Made by a program: the position numbers and the translations under genes. Below, in pieces: positions 27,631 through 36,797 of a DNA stretch of 64,000 bases. Origin of the DNA: Clostridiales bacterium (lineage in GTDB: Bacteria > Bacillota_A > Clostridia > Oscillospirales > Oscillospiraceae); NCBI GenBank assembly GCA_004553625.1, contig SFKX01000002.1, positions 124,001 through 188,000 on the forward strand, written 5' to 3'. How positions within the stretch are numbered: the stretch's first letter is position 1; each line of letters begins with the position of its first letter. The notes beneath the pieces were generated by a model, which had not been told where the DNA came from, made no database searches, and saw nothing but the letters and a program-made list of their open reading frames with translations.

Positions 27631-27896
27631 AAGCGATAGTAACAGTCATAGGCCGCGACAGAGTCGGCATAATCGCGGACGTCAGCCGCATCCTGGCAGA
27701 GCAGGGCGTGAACGTGCTGGACATCAGCCAGACGGTCCTGCAGGAATACTTCACTATGATAATGCTGGTGGACGCCTCCGCATGCCGCGTCCCCTTTGCG
27801 GAGCTCACCGCCCTGCTCAGGCGCGAGGGCGAGGCGCTCGGGCTGGACATCAGGGCGCAGCGCGAGGACATTTTCAACGCTATGCATAAAATATAA
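27627..27896 (+). CDS. ACT domain-containing protein (UPF0237)
   Basis: An 89-residue stand-alone ACT domain (IVTVIGRDRVGIIADVSRILAEQGVNVLDI), a small-molecule sensing fold. It overlaps yfbR by ATGA and precedes the UPF0210 gene by 12 bases. The ACT/UPF0210 pair is conserved across Firmicutes, so it is presumably the regulatory partner of the next protein. The ligand is unknown. Confidence 0.9.
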   Translation: MKAIVTVIGRDRVGIIADVSRILAEQGVNVLDISQTVLQEYFTMIMLVDASACRVPFAELTALLRREGEALGLDIRAQREDIFNAMHKI

Positions 27897-27908
27897 GGCG
27901 GGTCTGAC

Positions 27909-29267
27909 ATGATAAATAGAGGCGAGATATTGCAGACCATCGAGATGATAGACCAGCAGCATCTCGACGTGCGGACGGTGACGATGGGCATTTCGCTGCT
28001 CGACTGCTGCGACCCGGACCCGAAGGCGGCCTGCAGGAAGATATACGACAAGATAACCCGTTCCGCGAAGGACCTCGTCAAGACGGGCGAGGACATAGAG
28101 GCGGAGTTCGGCATACCCATAGTGAACAAGCGCATCTCGGTGACGCCAATCGCCCTCGTGGCGGGCGCGTCGGATACGGAGGACTACGTCCCCTTCGCCA
28201 AGGCGCTGGACGCGGCGCGGGCCGAGACGGGCGTGAACTTCGTCGGCGGCTTTTCCGCGCTCGTTCAGAAGGGCATGACACCGGCGGAGGTGAAGCTCAT
28301 CCGCGCGATACCCGAGGCTCTGGCGGAGACGGAGCTCGTCTGCTCCTCCGTGAACATAGGCTCGACGAAGGCCGGCATCAACATGGACGCCGTCGCCCTC
28401 ATGGGCGAGACGGTGAAGGAGACCGCGCGGCTCACGGCGGACAGAGGCGGCTTCGGCTGCGCGAAGCTCGTCGTGTTCTGCAACGCAGTGGAGGACAACC
28501 CCTTCATGGCCGGCGCATTTCACGGCGTGTCGGAGCCGGATAGAGTGATAAACGTCGGCGTCTCCGGGCCGGGCGTGGTGCACCACGCGCTCAAGGCCGT
28601 GAAAGGGGCGAGCTTCGACGTCGTGGCGGAGACCATCAAAAAGACGGCCTTCCAGGTGACGCGCATGGGCCAGCTCGTGGCGCAGGAGGCGTCCCGGCGG
28701 CTGGGCGTGCCTTTCGGCATAGTGGACCTCTCTCTCGCGCCGACCCCGGCAATAGGCGACTCGGTGGCGCGGATACTGGAGGAGATGGGCCTCGAGGTCT
28801 GCGGCACCCACGGCACGACGGCTGCGCTGGCGCTTTTGAACGACGCGGTCAAGAAGGGCGGAGTCATGGCGTCCTCCTCCGTCGGCGGGCTCTCGGGCGC
28901 GTTCATACCCGTCTCTGAGGACGAGGGTATGATAGCGGCGGCCTCCTCCGGCGCGCTCTGCCTCGACAAGCTCGAGGCGATGACCTGCGTCTGCTCCGTC
29001 GGACTCGACATGATAGCCGTTCCCGGCTCCACGAGCGCGGAGACCATCGCCGCCATCATAGCGGACGAGGCGGCCATCGGCATGATAAACCAAAAAACCA
29101 CGGCTGTGCGCATAATCCCGGCGCCCGGCATGGAGGTCGGAGACACGGTGGAGTTCGGCGGGCTGCTGGGCTCGGCTCCGGTCATGGCCGTTCACCCCTA
29201 TTCGAGCGAGGCCTTTATCAGAAGGGGCGGCAGGATACCCGCGCCCATACACTCTCTCAAAAACTGA
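27909..29267 (+). CDS. UPF0210/DUF711 (PFL-related fold) protein
   Basis: A 452-residue member of the UPF0210 family, which shares the pyruvate-formate-lyase-like barrel but lacks an assigned reaction. It has the family pattern TVTMGISLLDC, RISVTPIALVAG, NFVGGFSALVQKG, VCSSVNIGSTKAGINMDA, GCAKLVVFCNA and a C-terminal RIIPAPG. It is always near a small ACT protein, as here. Function unknown; the length matches the family. Confidence 0.9.
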   Translation: MINRGEILQTIEMIDQQHLDVRTVTMGISLLDCCDPDPKAACRKIYDKITRSAKDLVKTGEDIEAEFGIPIVNKRISVTPIALVAGASDTEDYVPFAKALDAARAETGVNFVGGFSALVQKGMTPAEVKLIRAIPEALAETELVCSSVNIGSTKAGINMDAVALMGETVKETARLTADRGGFGCAKLVVFCNAVEDNPFMAGAFHGVSEPDRVINVGVSGPGVVHHALKAVKGASFDVVAETIKKTAFQVTRMGQLVAQEASRRLGVPFGIVDLSLAPTPAIGDSVARILEEMGLEVCGTHGTTAALALLNDAVKKGGVMASSSVGGLSGAFIPVSEDEGMIAAASSGALCLDKLEAMTCVCSVGLDMIAVPGSTSAETIAAIIADEAAIGMINQKTTAVRIIPAPGMEVGDTVEFGGLLGSAPVMAVHPYSSEAFIRRGGRIPAPIHSLKN

Positions 29268-29276
29268 GGCGATACG

Positions 29277-29477
29277 ATGGAAAAGGAAAAGATGGACCGC
29301 ATCTCCGAGCTCACCCGGCTCTCGCGCGAGCGCGAACTCACCGAGGACGAAAAGACGGAGCGCGCCGCGCTCCGTGCCGAATACCTCAAGGACTGGCGCG
29401 AGAGCACGATAAACGTTCTGGAGAACACCTACATCGTGGACGAAAAGGGCAACAAGCGAAAGCTCGGCAAGAAGTGA
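29277..29477 (+). CDS. DUF896 (YnzC/UPF0291) small protein
   Basis: 66 residues with the DUF896 pattern RISELTRLSRERELTEDEK, ERAALRAEYLKDWR and NTYIVDEKGN. The family is a short helical hairpin of unknown role in Firmicutes. The start at 29277 follows GAGG by about seven bases; a start at 29292 is also possible. It closes the MATE-YfbR-ACT-UPF0210 operon and is followed at once by a terminator. Confidence 0.88.
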   Translation: MEKEKMDRISELTRLSRERELTEDEKTERAALRAEYLKDWRESTINVLENTYIVDEKGNKRKLGKK

Positions 29478-29482
29478 AAAAG

Positions 29483-29527
29483 ACCCCGCAGGCCATGCCG
29501 GAGACGGCGGCGCTGCGGGGTTTTTAT
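29483..29527. terminator. Bidirectional terminator
   Basis: ACCCCGCAG (29483-29491) pairs with CTGCGGGGT (29513-29521), followed by TTTTATT on plus and TCTTTTTC on minus. It ends the DUF896 operon and the convergent ABC exporter operon. Confidence 0.75.
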
Positions 29528-29531
29528 TGTT

Positions 29532-31376
29532 TCAGCTGAGCTCGAACATGCCGTGGTAGAGCTTGTAATAGAGCCCCTGCTGGCTGAGCAGGTCGTCATG
29601 GTCGCCGCGCTCGACGATGCGTCCATGCTCCAGCACCATGATGGCGTTGGAGTTGCGCACGGTGGAGAGTCTGTGCGCAATAACGAACACCGTGCGTCCC
29701 TCCATGAGCCGGTCCATGGCCTTTTCTATGAGGGCCTCGGTTCGGGTGTCCACGGAGCTCGTCGCCTCGTCCAGGATGAGGACGGGCGGGTCCGCCACGG
29801 CTGCGCGGGCGATGGCCAGCAGCTGCCGCTGGCCCTGGGAGAGATTGGCCCCGTCCGAGGTGACCATCGTCTCATAGCCCTGGGGCAGACGGCGTATGAA
29901 CGAATCTGCATTGGCGACCCTGGCCGCGGCCTCGATCTCCTCCTGCGTGGCGTCCAGCTTGCCGAAACGGATGTTGTCCGCTATCGTGCCGGTGAAGAGG
30001 TGCGTATCCTGCAGCACCATGCCGAGCGAGCGCCGCAGCGATTCTTTCTTTATATCGCGCACGTCTATGCCGTCATAGACCACGCGGCCGCGCTCCACGT
30101 CGTAGAAGCGGTTTATGAGGTTCGTTATCGTGGTCTTGCCGGCGCCGGTGGAGCCGACGAAGGCGATCTTCTGACCCGGGTGCGCGTAGAGACTGACGCC
30201 GTGCAGCACAGGCCGGCCCGGCTCGTAGCCAAAGTCCACGTCCTCGAACCTGACGTCCCCGCGCAGGGGGCGCAGCTCGCCTTCGGGACTGCGCCAGGCC
30301 CATTTGCCGGTCTTGCGGCCGGTCTCGCGCAGGTTACCGCCGGACTCCTCGATGCTCACGAGGACGGTCCCGCCATCGTCCGTTTCCGGCCGCTCATCCA
30401 GGACCTCGAAAACGCGCTCGGCCCCGGCGAGGGCGGCGAGCAGGAAGTTCGACTGCTGCGTGAACTGGTTTATAGGCGCCGCCGCCTGGCGGACGAACAC
30501 CAGGTAGCTGGCAAGACTGCCCGCGTCCGTCATGCCGCTCAGTGCCATGATGCCGCCCAGGACGGCCACGATGGCGTAATTAATATACGAGATGCTGACC
30601 ACGGCGGGGATCATCGTCGAGGCGTAGCTCTGCGCGCCGGTACCCGCGAGCCTGAGCGCCTCGTTTTTCTCCTCGAACTCGGCCATGGAAGCGTCCTCGT
30701 GGTTAAAGACCTTCACGACCTTCTGGCCGTTGACGAGCTCCTCAATGTAGCCGTCCAGCTCTCCGAGGCAGGCCTGCTGACTGTTGTAGTACATCTTGCT
30801 CCGCTTCCCGCTAAAGCGGATGTAGAGAAACATCGCGGCGTAGCAGACGGCGACGATGAGGGAGAGCCTCCAGTTGAGGACGAAGAGCAGCGCAAGCGTG
30901 CCGGACATCTGGATGAAACTCTGGATGACCATGGCGAAGCTGTTGTTGAGAGCATCCGCTATGGTGTCCACGTCGTTGGTGAAATAGCTCATGACGTCGC
31001 CCCTGCTGCGGCTGTCGAACCAGCTGAGGGGCAGAGTCTGGAGGTGGGCGAAGAGGTCGCGGCGGATGTCGAAGAGCGAGCGCTGGGCCATCTTGACCAT
31101 GCACTGGGTATAGCCCAGAGCGCAGAGCACGCCTAGCCCGTAGATGCAGGCCGTGAGCACCACGCCGGAGACAAAGGCGGAATAGTCTCCCGTCCCCAGG
31201 CTGTTCACGACGGGGCGTATCATATAGGTGCCGGCGAGGTTCGCCGCAGCGCTCACGGTGACGAGCAGCGCCACGGCAAAAAGCAGCAGCCTGTAGTGTC
31301 CCATGTAGGAGAGCAGGCGCCGGACCGTCTGCCAGAGATGCTTGGGTTTCTTAGCGCTCAGCGGACGCATTGCCAT
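29532..31376 (-). CDS. ABC exporter half-transporter, catalytically complete subunit
   Basis: About 614 residues: six membrane helices (to about 320), then a nucleotide-binding domain with Walker A GSTGAGKTT, signature LSQGQRQ, Walker B VLILDEATSSVD with the catalytic Glu, and the H-loop AHRLST. The start at 31376 (MAMRPLSAKK) has AAAGGGGG eight bases upstream; a GTG three codons earlier is closer to that site. It overlaps the end of the partner gene. Together they look like a heterodimeric multidrug or peptide exporter of the BmrCD/LmrCD type. Confidence 0.9.
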   Translation of the reverse strand: MAMRPLSAKKPKHLWQTVRRLLSYMGHYRLLLFAVALLVTVSAAANLAGTYMIRPVVNSLGTGDYSAFVSGVVLTACIYGLGVLCALGYTQCMVKMAQRSLFDIRRDLFAHLQTLPLSWFDSRSRGDVMSYFTNDVDTIADALNNSFAMVIQSFIQMSGTLALLFVLNWRLSLIVAVCYAAMFLYIRFSGKRSKMYYNSQQACLGELDGYIEELVNGQKVVKVFNHEDASMAEFEEKNEALRLAGTGAQSYASTMIPAVVSISYINYAIVAVLGGIMALSGMTDAGSLASYLVFVRQAAAPINQFTQQSNFLLAALAGAERVFEVLDERPETDDGGTVLVSIEESGGNLRETGRKTGKWAWRSPEGELRPLRGDVRFEDVDFGYEPGRPVLHGVSLYAHPGQKIAFVGSTGAGKTTITNLINRFYDVERGRVVYDGIDVRDIKKESLRRSLGMVLQDTHLFTGTIADNIRFGKLDATQEEIEAAARVANADSFIRRLPQGYETMVTSDGANLSQGQRQLLAIARAAVADPPVLILDEATSSVDTRTEALIEKAMDRLMEGRTVFVIAHRLSTVRNSNAIMVLEHGRIVERGDHDDLLSQQGLYYKLYHGMFELS

Positions 31377-33105
31377 CCTGCTCACCCCCTTTCATCTGGG
31401 AAGCGTAGATCTCGCGGTAAATGGGGTCTCCGGCAAGGAGTTCCGCGTGTGTGCCGACTGCGTGGACGCGCCCGTCCTCGAGGATGACGATCTTATCAGT
31501 GCCGATGACGGAGCTTATCCTCTGCGCAATGACGATCTTCGTGACGCCGCGCAGCTGAGCGAGGGCGGAGCGGATCTTGGCCTCCGTTGCGGTGTCCACT
31601 GCGCTGGTAGAGTCGTCAAAGATGAGGACCTTGGGCTTTTTGAGCAGAGCGCGGGCGATGCAGAGCCGCTGCTTCTGCCCGCCGGAGACGTTCACACCGC
31701 CCTGGCCGAGGTCCGTATCCAGGCCCTTGGGCATCCGCTCGATGAATTCGTCGGCGCAGGCGGCGCGGCAGGCGGCCATGAGCGCTTCGTCGTCGGCGTC
31801 CGGGTCGCCCCAGCGGAGGTTTTCGCGTATGGTGCCGGAGAAGAGGACGTTTTTCTGCAGGACCATGGCCACGGCGTCCCTGAGCGCGGCGAGCTCATAG
31901 CTCCGCACGTCCAGACCGCCGACCTTGACGCAGCCCTCCGTGGCGTCGTAGAGCCTGGGGATGAGCTGGACCAGCGTGGACTTGGCCGAGCCGGTCCCGC
32001 CCAGGATGCCGACGGTCTCGCCCGCGCGGATGTGCAGCTCTACGCCCGAGAGCGCGTACTCCGCCGCCTCGGCGCGGTATTTGAAGGACACGCCCTCAAA
32101 GTCCACGCTGCCGTCTGCGACTTCGGTCACGGCGTCCGGCGGGGAGGAGAGGGCCGGGACCTCGTCCAGCACCTCGCCTATGCGGCGCGCGCTGGCCAGG
32201 GAGCGGGTCAGCATCAGAAAGACGTTTGAAATGAGGATCAGGGAGTTCATGACCTGGAGAACGTAGCTCAAAAACCCGGTCAGCTCCCCGACCTGGAGCT
32301 GAGAATCCGACACCATTCCGCCGCCGAACCACATGATCGAGACGATGGAAGTGTACATCGCCAGCTGGAAGAAGGGGAGGTTCAGCACTGCCCGGCGGAA
32401 GGTGCCGAGGCTGGTCTCCATGAGCGTGACGTTTACTCCGCTGAACTTTTCCTCCTCGTACTCACCGCGCACGAAGGCCTTGACGGCGCGGATGGCCGTC
32501 AGGTTCTCCTGCACGACGGCGTTCAGACGGTCCACCGCGCGCTGGAGCACGGCATAGCGCGGGGCGACGCTGCGCACCACGAAGAACATTATGAGACCCA
32601 GCACAGGCGCGCAGATGATAAAGACGAGGGCCAGCCTGGCGTTCATCATGACTGAGAGCCCAACGCCCATGACGAGCATCACCGGGCTGCGCACCAGCGG
32701 CCTCAGCCCGCCGATGACGGCGTTCTGGATGACGGTGACGTCCGTGGTCATCCTGGTGACGAGGCTGGAGGTCTCGAACCGGTCCAGGTTCTGGAACGCG
32801 TATTCCTGGACCTTTTTGAACTGCTCCTTGCGAATGTTCGCTCCCCAGCCGTAGGCGGCGCGGGCGGCGAAGCGCGCATAGAGCAGGCCGGCTGCCAGGG
32901 CCAGCAGGGCGCATGCGCCCATCTGCGCGCCCTTGACCAGTATGTAATGCACGTCCCGGCTTGCCACGCCGACGTCTATGAGGTCCGCCATGAGGACGGG
33001 GATCACGAGCTCGAAGCAGGTCTCGACCAGTACGAGGGCCATGCCGAGAAAGAGGTCTCGCCTATATTGGTGCAGACAGGAGAAGAGACGCTTGAGTTCA
33101 GCCAT
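31351..33105 (-). CDS. ABC exporter half-transporter, degenerate-site subunit
   Basis: 584 residues starting at 33105 behind GGAGGTCACGG, eight bases inside the end of the MarR gene. Six membrane helices are followed by the ATPase domain. Two departures from consensus are plain: the P-loop reads GGTGSAKST (Ala for the third Gly) and Walker B reads VLIFDDSTSAVD, with Asp where the catalytic Glu should be. The signature VSGGQKQR is normal. This matches the inactive-site subunit of heterodimeric exporters, in which only the other site hydrolyses ATP efficiently. Confidence 0.9.
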   Translation of the reverse strand: MAELKRLFSCLHQYRRDLFLGMALVLVETCFELVIPVLMADLIDVGVASRDVHYILVKGAQMGACALLALAAGLLYARFAARAAYGWGANIRKEQFKKVQEYAFQNLDRFETSSLVTRMTTDVTVIQNAVIGGLRPLVRSPVMLVMGVGLSVMMNARLALVFIICAPVLGLIMFFVVRSVAPRYAVLQRAVDRLNAVVQENLTAIRAVKAFVRGEYEEEKFSGVNVTLMETSLGTFRRAVLNLPFFQLAMYTSIVSIMWFGGGMVSDSQLQVGELTGFLSYVLQVMNSLILISNVFLMLTRSLASARRIGEVLDEVPALSSPPDAVTEVADGSVDFEGVSFKYRAEAAEYALSGVELHIRAGETVGILGGTGSAKSTLVQLIPRLYDATEGCVKVGGLDVRSYELAALRDAVAMVLQKNVLFSGTIRENLRWGDPDADDEALMAACRAACADEFIERMPKGLDTDLGQGGVNVSGGQKQRLCIARALLKKPKVLIFDDSTSAVDTATEAKIRSALAQLRGVTKIVIAQRISSVIGTDKIVILEDGRVHAVGTHAELLAGDPIYREIYASQMKGGEQDGNASAER

Positions 33106-33535
33106 CCGTGACCTCCTCTCCCGAGCGCAGGTTGCGGTAGGCGCGGCGGATGAACGAGGCAAACTGCTCCCGCTCCTCGTCTGAAAAGCCGCGCAGGAGC
33201 TTCTCGTCGAATTCCGCGCCGCCATCCAGCCAGTCGAGCGCGGCCTGCCTGCCCTTTTCCGTGAGCTCGACGAGGCCGCAGCGCTTCCTGGGCGAGCCTG
33301 CGTCGCGCAGGATGAAGCCGCCGCGCTCCAGGGCCGTGAGCATGCGCGAAACGGCGGCGGGGTCCACCTCAAAATAGTCCGCGAGCTCCTTCTGCATACA
33401 GCTCCCGTGACCGAGCAGATAGCTCAACAGCTTGGGCTGACCCGCGCCCAGCCCCAGCGCCGCGCCGTACCGCCTCATCTCCGTCCTCTGCGCATGGAAG
33501 AGCCTGTAGATCATCATGTGAAATCTTCGCTCCAC
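33098..33535 (-). CDS. MarR-family regulator of the ABC exporter
   Basis: 145 residues. The GTG at 33535 follows GGGAGG by seven bases; the longer frame from 33577 would begin inside the operator and is rejected. The winged helix is at about residues 35-100 (LGAGQPKLLSYL, CMQKELADYFEVDPAAVSRMLTALERGGFILR, wing SPRKRCGLVELTEKG). It is the first gene of an operon with the two ABC subunits and probably represses it through the two TTGATAT-type palindromes just upstream. Confidence 0.88.
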   Translation of the reverse strand: MERRFHMMIYRLFHAQRTEMRRYGAALGLGAGQPKLLSYLLGHGSCMQKELADYFEVDPAAVSRMLTALERGGFILRDAGSPRKRCGLVELTEKGRQAALDWLDGGAEFDEKLLRGFSDEEREQFASFIRRAYRNLRSGEEVTDG

Positions 33536-33550
33536 AACTTCGCCTCCCGG

Positions 33551-33577
33551 TTGATATGTCAACGATTGATATATCAA
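33551..33577. promoter_or_regulatory. Tandem operator of the MarR-ABC operon
   Basis: TTGATATGTCAA (33551-33562, one mismatch from symmetry) and the perfect palindrome TTGATATATCAA (33566-33577) lie between the promoter and the GTG start; the second touches the -10 box. Confidence 0.65.
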
Positions 33578-33604
33578 TTATACCAGCCTCTGCGAAAAAG
33601 TAAA
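33577..33604 (-). promoter_or_regulatory. Promoter of the MarR-ABC operon
   Basis: Minus strand: TTTACT (33604-33599), 16 bases, TATAAT (33582-33577), directly in front of the tandem operator. Confidence 0.6.
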
Positions 33605-33631
33605 GTGTAACCTGCGCAGGGCATAAAATAG

Positions 33632-33650
33632 GCGGCGCAGCTTGCGCCGC
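33632..33650 (-). terminator. Likely terminator of the TRAP operon
   Basis: GCGGCGCA pairs with TGCGCCGC (loop GCT); on the minus strand CTATTTTATG follows. It lies 28 bases after the TRAP permease stop. Confidence 0.5.
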
Positions 33651-33677
33651 GCCGCTTTGTTTGGAGATTCAGTTCGT

Positions 33678-35681
33678 TCAGACAGGAGGCAGGGAGTCGC
33701 CCTTGCCCCTGGTGACGTATTGGTAGGCAGAGAGCCCGCCCACCAGGACCAGGCCGATGATATCCGTCACGATGCCGGGGATCAGCAGCGTCAGGCCGCC
33801 GATGGCAAAGAGTATTCGGAAAGGCCAGATGATCTTCTTGAACAGGAAGCCGTTCATGGACGTTGCAACGCCGAAGATACCTATGACCGCGCTGATGCAG
33901 ATCGTGATGACGTCTATTACCTCCGTGTTCACGAAAAGCATCGAGGGGTCGAGAGCGAAGATATACGGCACGATAAATGCCGCTATCGCAAGCTTTGTGG
34001 CGTTTATGCCGGTTTTCATCGGGTTGCCCTTGGCAATGGCGCTGCCGGCATAGGCCGCGAGGGCCACCGGCGGGGTGATGTCGGCGACGATACCGAAGTA
34101 GAACACGAAGAAGTGCGCCGCGACGCGGGGAATGCCCAGCTGCTCAAGGATGGGCGCGCAGGTCGTGGCCATGATGCAGTAGTTCGCGGTCGTGGGTACG
34201 CCCATGCCGAGGATGATGCAGCAGACCATGGTCAGCAGCATGCCTATGATCGGGATGCCGCCCGAGAGGGCCACTATGCCGCCGATGAGCTTGGAGGCCA
34301 GGCCCGTGACCGTGATGCAGCCGGCGATGATGCCCGCAATGGAGCAGGCCGCCGCAACTGTGATGACGCCGCGTCCGCCCGCCGCCAGGGCGTCCATGAA
34401 TTTCTTCGGGGTTATCCTGTGCGCCTTGTCAAAGAGGCTCACGACGATGGTGACGATGATGGCGACGGAGGCCGAGAACTGCATTGTTCTCGTGTTGGTG
34501 CTCACGAGCCAGACCAGCACGACCAGCGGGGCCAGCAGGTAGATCTTCCTTATCAGGATACCGAACTTCGGCAGCTGGTCACGCGGGATGCCCTTGAGGC
34601 CCAGCTTCTTTGCCTCGAGGTGCACGGCGATGAAGATGCCCAGGAAGTAGAGCACGGCGGGCAGTATCGCCCGGAGCGCTATCTTGCCGTAGGGCTCGCC
34701 GACATATTCGGCCATGAGGAAGGCCGCTGCGCCCATGATGGGCGGCATTATCTGGCCGCCGGTCGAGGCTGCGGCCTCGACTGCACCGGCAAACTCGGGA
34801 GCGTAGCCCGTCTTTTTCATCATCGGGATGGTTACGGAGCCCGTCGTGACGGTGTTGCCGACAGAGGAGCCGGAAACCATGCCGCAGAGCGCCGAGGAAA
34901 TGACCGCGACCTTTGCGGGACCGCCCGAGGATGCGCCGGCCAGAGAGTTGGCCAGATCTATGAAGAAGGCAGCGATGCCCGTCCGCTCCAGAAATGCGCC
35001 GAAGATGACAAAGACGACTATGTACTTAGCGCAGACCTGGATGGGCGTGGACATGATGCCCGAGGTTGCATAGAAGAGGTTGTAGATGGCCCTGCCTACG
35101 TTGACGCCGCTGGCGAAGGTATAGATGATGAGCACGCCCGCGACGCAGAGTATGGGTATGCCGACGCACCTGCGGCACAGCTCGACATAGGTTAGTATGC
35201 CCAGAATGCCTATGACTGCGAAGAACGGCGTCACCTTAGAGCCGCTGGTGATCGTGTTCATCAGCATCTCGTTTTCGGCGGCGCAATAGAAGAAGCAGGC
35301 CGCGCCTATGACCATGATGATGATATCGTACCACGGCAGGTTGTTCGGACGCACGTGGTGCTTGCTCACAGGATAGGTCAGAAAACCGATGACGACCACG
35401 AAACCCAGGAAGATCATCAGCCTCTGCTCCAGCTGCGCTTTGGATAACAGCGTGGACAGGATGCAGTAGAGCGAAAACGCCGCCATGATGAGGTCTATGC
35501 AGAGCTTATATTTTCCGGTCCATATGCGGGTGTTGGACTCCCTGTCATACTTGCGCATGACCGCGTCGAGGTCGGCCTGCATGGATGCGGCCTCGTCCTC
35601 CACGCCCTCGTTGTCCATGACGGAGGCTCCGTCGTAGTTGTGCTCCTCGTTCTCAAGTTTTTTCTTCTCGATATCGCTCAA
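33678..35681 (-). CDS. TRAP transporter permease, fused DctQM (TAXI type)
   Basis: 667 residues with about 16-18 membrane segments. A charged N-terminal tail and a small DctQ-like part (about 50-190) are fused to the large DctM part with GSSVGNTVTTGSVTIPMMKKTGY, the GGQIMPPIMGAAAFLMAEY motif and PGIV/ITPPVALAAYAGSAIA. Fused permeases of this kind work with TAXI binding proteins and drive uptake of carboxylates or amino acids with a Na+ or H+ gradient. TTG start with GGAGGG six bases upstream. The binding protein gene is 76 bases upstream in the same direction. Confidence 0.92.
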   Translation of the reverse strand: MSDIEKKKLENEEHNYDGASVMDNEGVEDEAASMQADLDAVMRKYDRESNTRIWTGKYKLCIDLIMAAFSLYCILSTLLSKAQLEQRLMIFLGFVVVIGFLTYPVSKHHVRPNNLPWYDIIIMVIGAACFFYCAAENEMLMNTITSGSKVTPFFAVIGILGILTYVELCRRCVGIPILCVAGVLIIYTFASGVNVGRAIYNLFYATSGIMSTPIQVCAKYIVVFVIFGAFLERTGIAAFFIDLANSLAGASSGGPAKVAVISSALCGMVSGSSVGNTVTTGSVTIPMMKKTGYAPEFAGAVEAAASTGGQIMPPIMGAAAFLMAEYVGEPYGKIALRAILPAVLYFLGIFIAVHLEAKKLGLKGIPRDQLPKFGILIRKIYLLAPLVVLVWLVSTNTRTMQFSASVAIIVTIVVSLFDKAHRITPKKFMDALAAGGRGVITVAAACSIAGIIAGCITVTGLASKLIGGIVALSGGIPIIGMLLTMVCCIILGMGVPTTANYCIMATTCAPILEQLGIPRVAAHFFVFYFGIVADITPPVALAAYAGSAIAKGNPMKTGINATKLAIAAFIVPYIFALDPSMLFVNTEVIDVITICISAVIGIFGVATSMNGFLFKKIIWPFRILFAIGGLTLLIPGIVTDIIGLVLVGGLSAYQYVTRGKGDSLPPV

Positions 35682-35757
35682 TTAGTTCCCTCCGTCCCGT
35701 ATAGTTTATGGCTGCGGCGCCCGGATGAACGCCGCAGCCTTTATGCTTTCTTTATCC

Positions 35758-36705
35758 TTACTTCGTGGAGACCTCGAAGCCCTTCTCGGCGAAGTACTTC
35801 GCGGCGCCCGGATGATACGGAACGTCGGTGACGGAGGCGGCAAACTCAAGGCTCAGCTCTTCGGCCTTGGCGTGCGAGAGCTCGCCGATGTTGTCGAAGA
35901 TAGCGGAGACGAAGTTGTAGATGTCGGACTCGGCGACATCGTCACGCGCGATGACTATGGCGCCGACGGCGACGGTGGTCACGTCCTCGGGGGTGCCGTA
36001 TACGTCGGCCGCGATGGTGTTGGGGCTGTAGTAGGGGCTGGACTCGCGCAGGGCGGCAATGTGCTCCTCATCGAGGCTGACGAGGTAGACGTCCTGGGTC
36101 GCGGCCAGGGAGGTGATGGCGTTCGTCGGGGCGCCGGAGACTATGAAGGCGGCGTCTATCTTGCCGTCCTGGAGGCTCTCGGTGCTGTCCGCGAAGTCCT
36201 GCATGACGGCGTCTATATCGGTCTCGTAGTCGAGGCCGTAGCACTCCAGAACGTCAAGTGCGTTGTAGTAAACGCCGGAGCCGGAGGCGCCGATGGAGAC
36301 GGTCTTGCCGGCGAGGTCGGCAACGGTCTTTATGTTCGGGTCAAGGGTGACGATCTGCACCTGCTCCATATACAGAGCCGCAACGACGGAGAAACCGGTA
36401 ACGGGCTTCTCGAAGAGCCGCTCGCCGTTGTAGGCGTAGCTCATGACGTCGGACTGGACGAAGCCGAGCTGGATGGCGTTGGCGTCGATATCCTCGATGT
36501 TTGCCTGAGAGCCCTTGGACGACACCGCGGTGACGGAGGTGTCCGTATTGCTCGTGACATACTGGGCCAGCACGCCGCCGAAGGCGTAATAAGTGCCGGT
36601 CTCGCCGCCGGTGCCGAAGGTCAGGTTCCCGCCGCCGCTGCCGCAAGCGGCAAGCGCAAAGACGAGCGCCAGGCACAGTACCAGCGCAGCTATTCTCTTT
36701 TTCAT
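35758..36705 (-). CDS. TAXI-family TRAP substrate-binding lipoprotein
   Basis: 315 residues starting at 36705 (GGGAGGA six bases upstream). The lipobox LAACGSGG means it is tethered outside the membrane. TFGTGGETGTYYAFGGVLAQYV and the IGASGSGVYYNALDVL segment are typical of the TAXI family, whose members bind glutamate, glutamine or other carboxylates. It feeds the adjacent fused permease. Ligand not readable from sequence. Confidence 0.92.
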   Translation of the reverse strand: MKKRIAALVLCLALVFALAACGSGGGNLTFGTGGETGTYYAFGGVLAQYVTSNTDTSVTAVSSKGSQANIEDIDANAIQLGFVQSDVMSYAYNGERLFEKPVTGFSVVAALYMEQVQIVTLDPNIKTVADLAGKTVSIGASGSGVYYNALDVLECYGLDYETDIDAVMQDFADSTESLQDGKIDAAFIVSGAPTNAITSLAATQDVYLVSLDEEHIAALRESSPYYSPNTIAADVYGTPEDVTTVAVGAIVIARDDVAESDIYNFVSAIFDNIGELSHAKAEELSLEFAASVTDVPYHPGAAKYFAEKGFEVSTK

Positions 36706-36768
36706 TTGTGTTCCTCCCTTTGACATTAAAATTGCATTTTCAACTTCAACAAATTTCAATCCAAACAC

Positions 36769-36797
36769 AGTATACGCCATTAACGCGCCAATTTCAA
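36769..36797 (-). promoter_or_regulatory. Promoter of the TAXI-TRAP operon
   Basis: Minus strand: TTGAAA (36797-36792), 17 bases, TATACT (36774-36769). The spacer contains one copy of the TTAACGCGC repeat. Confidence 0.6.
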
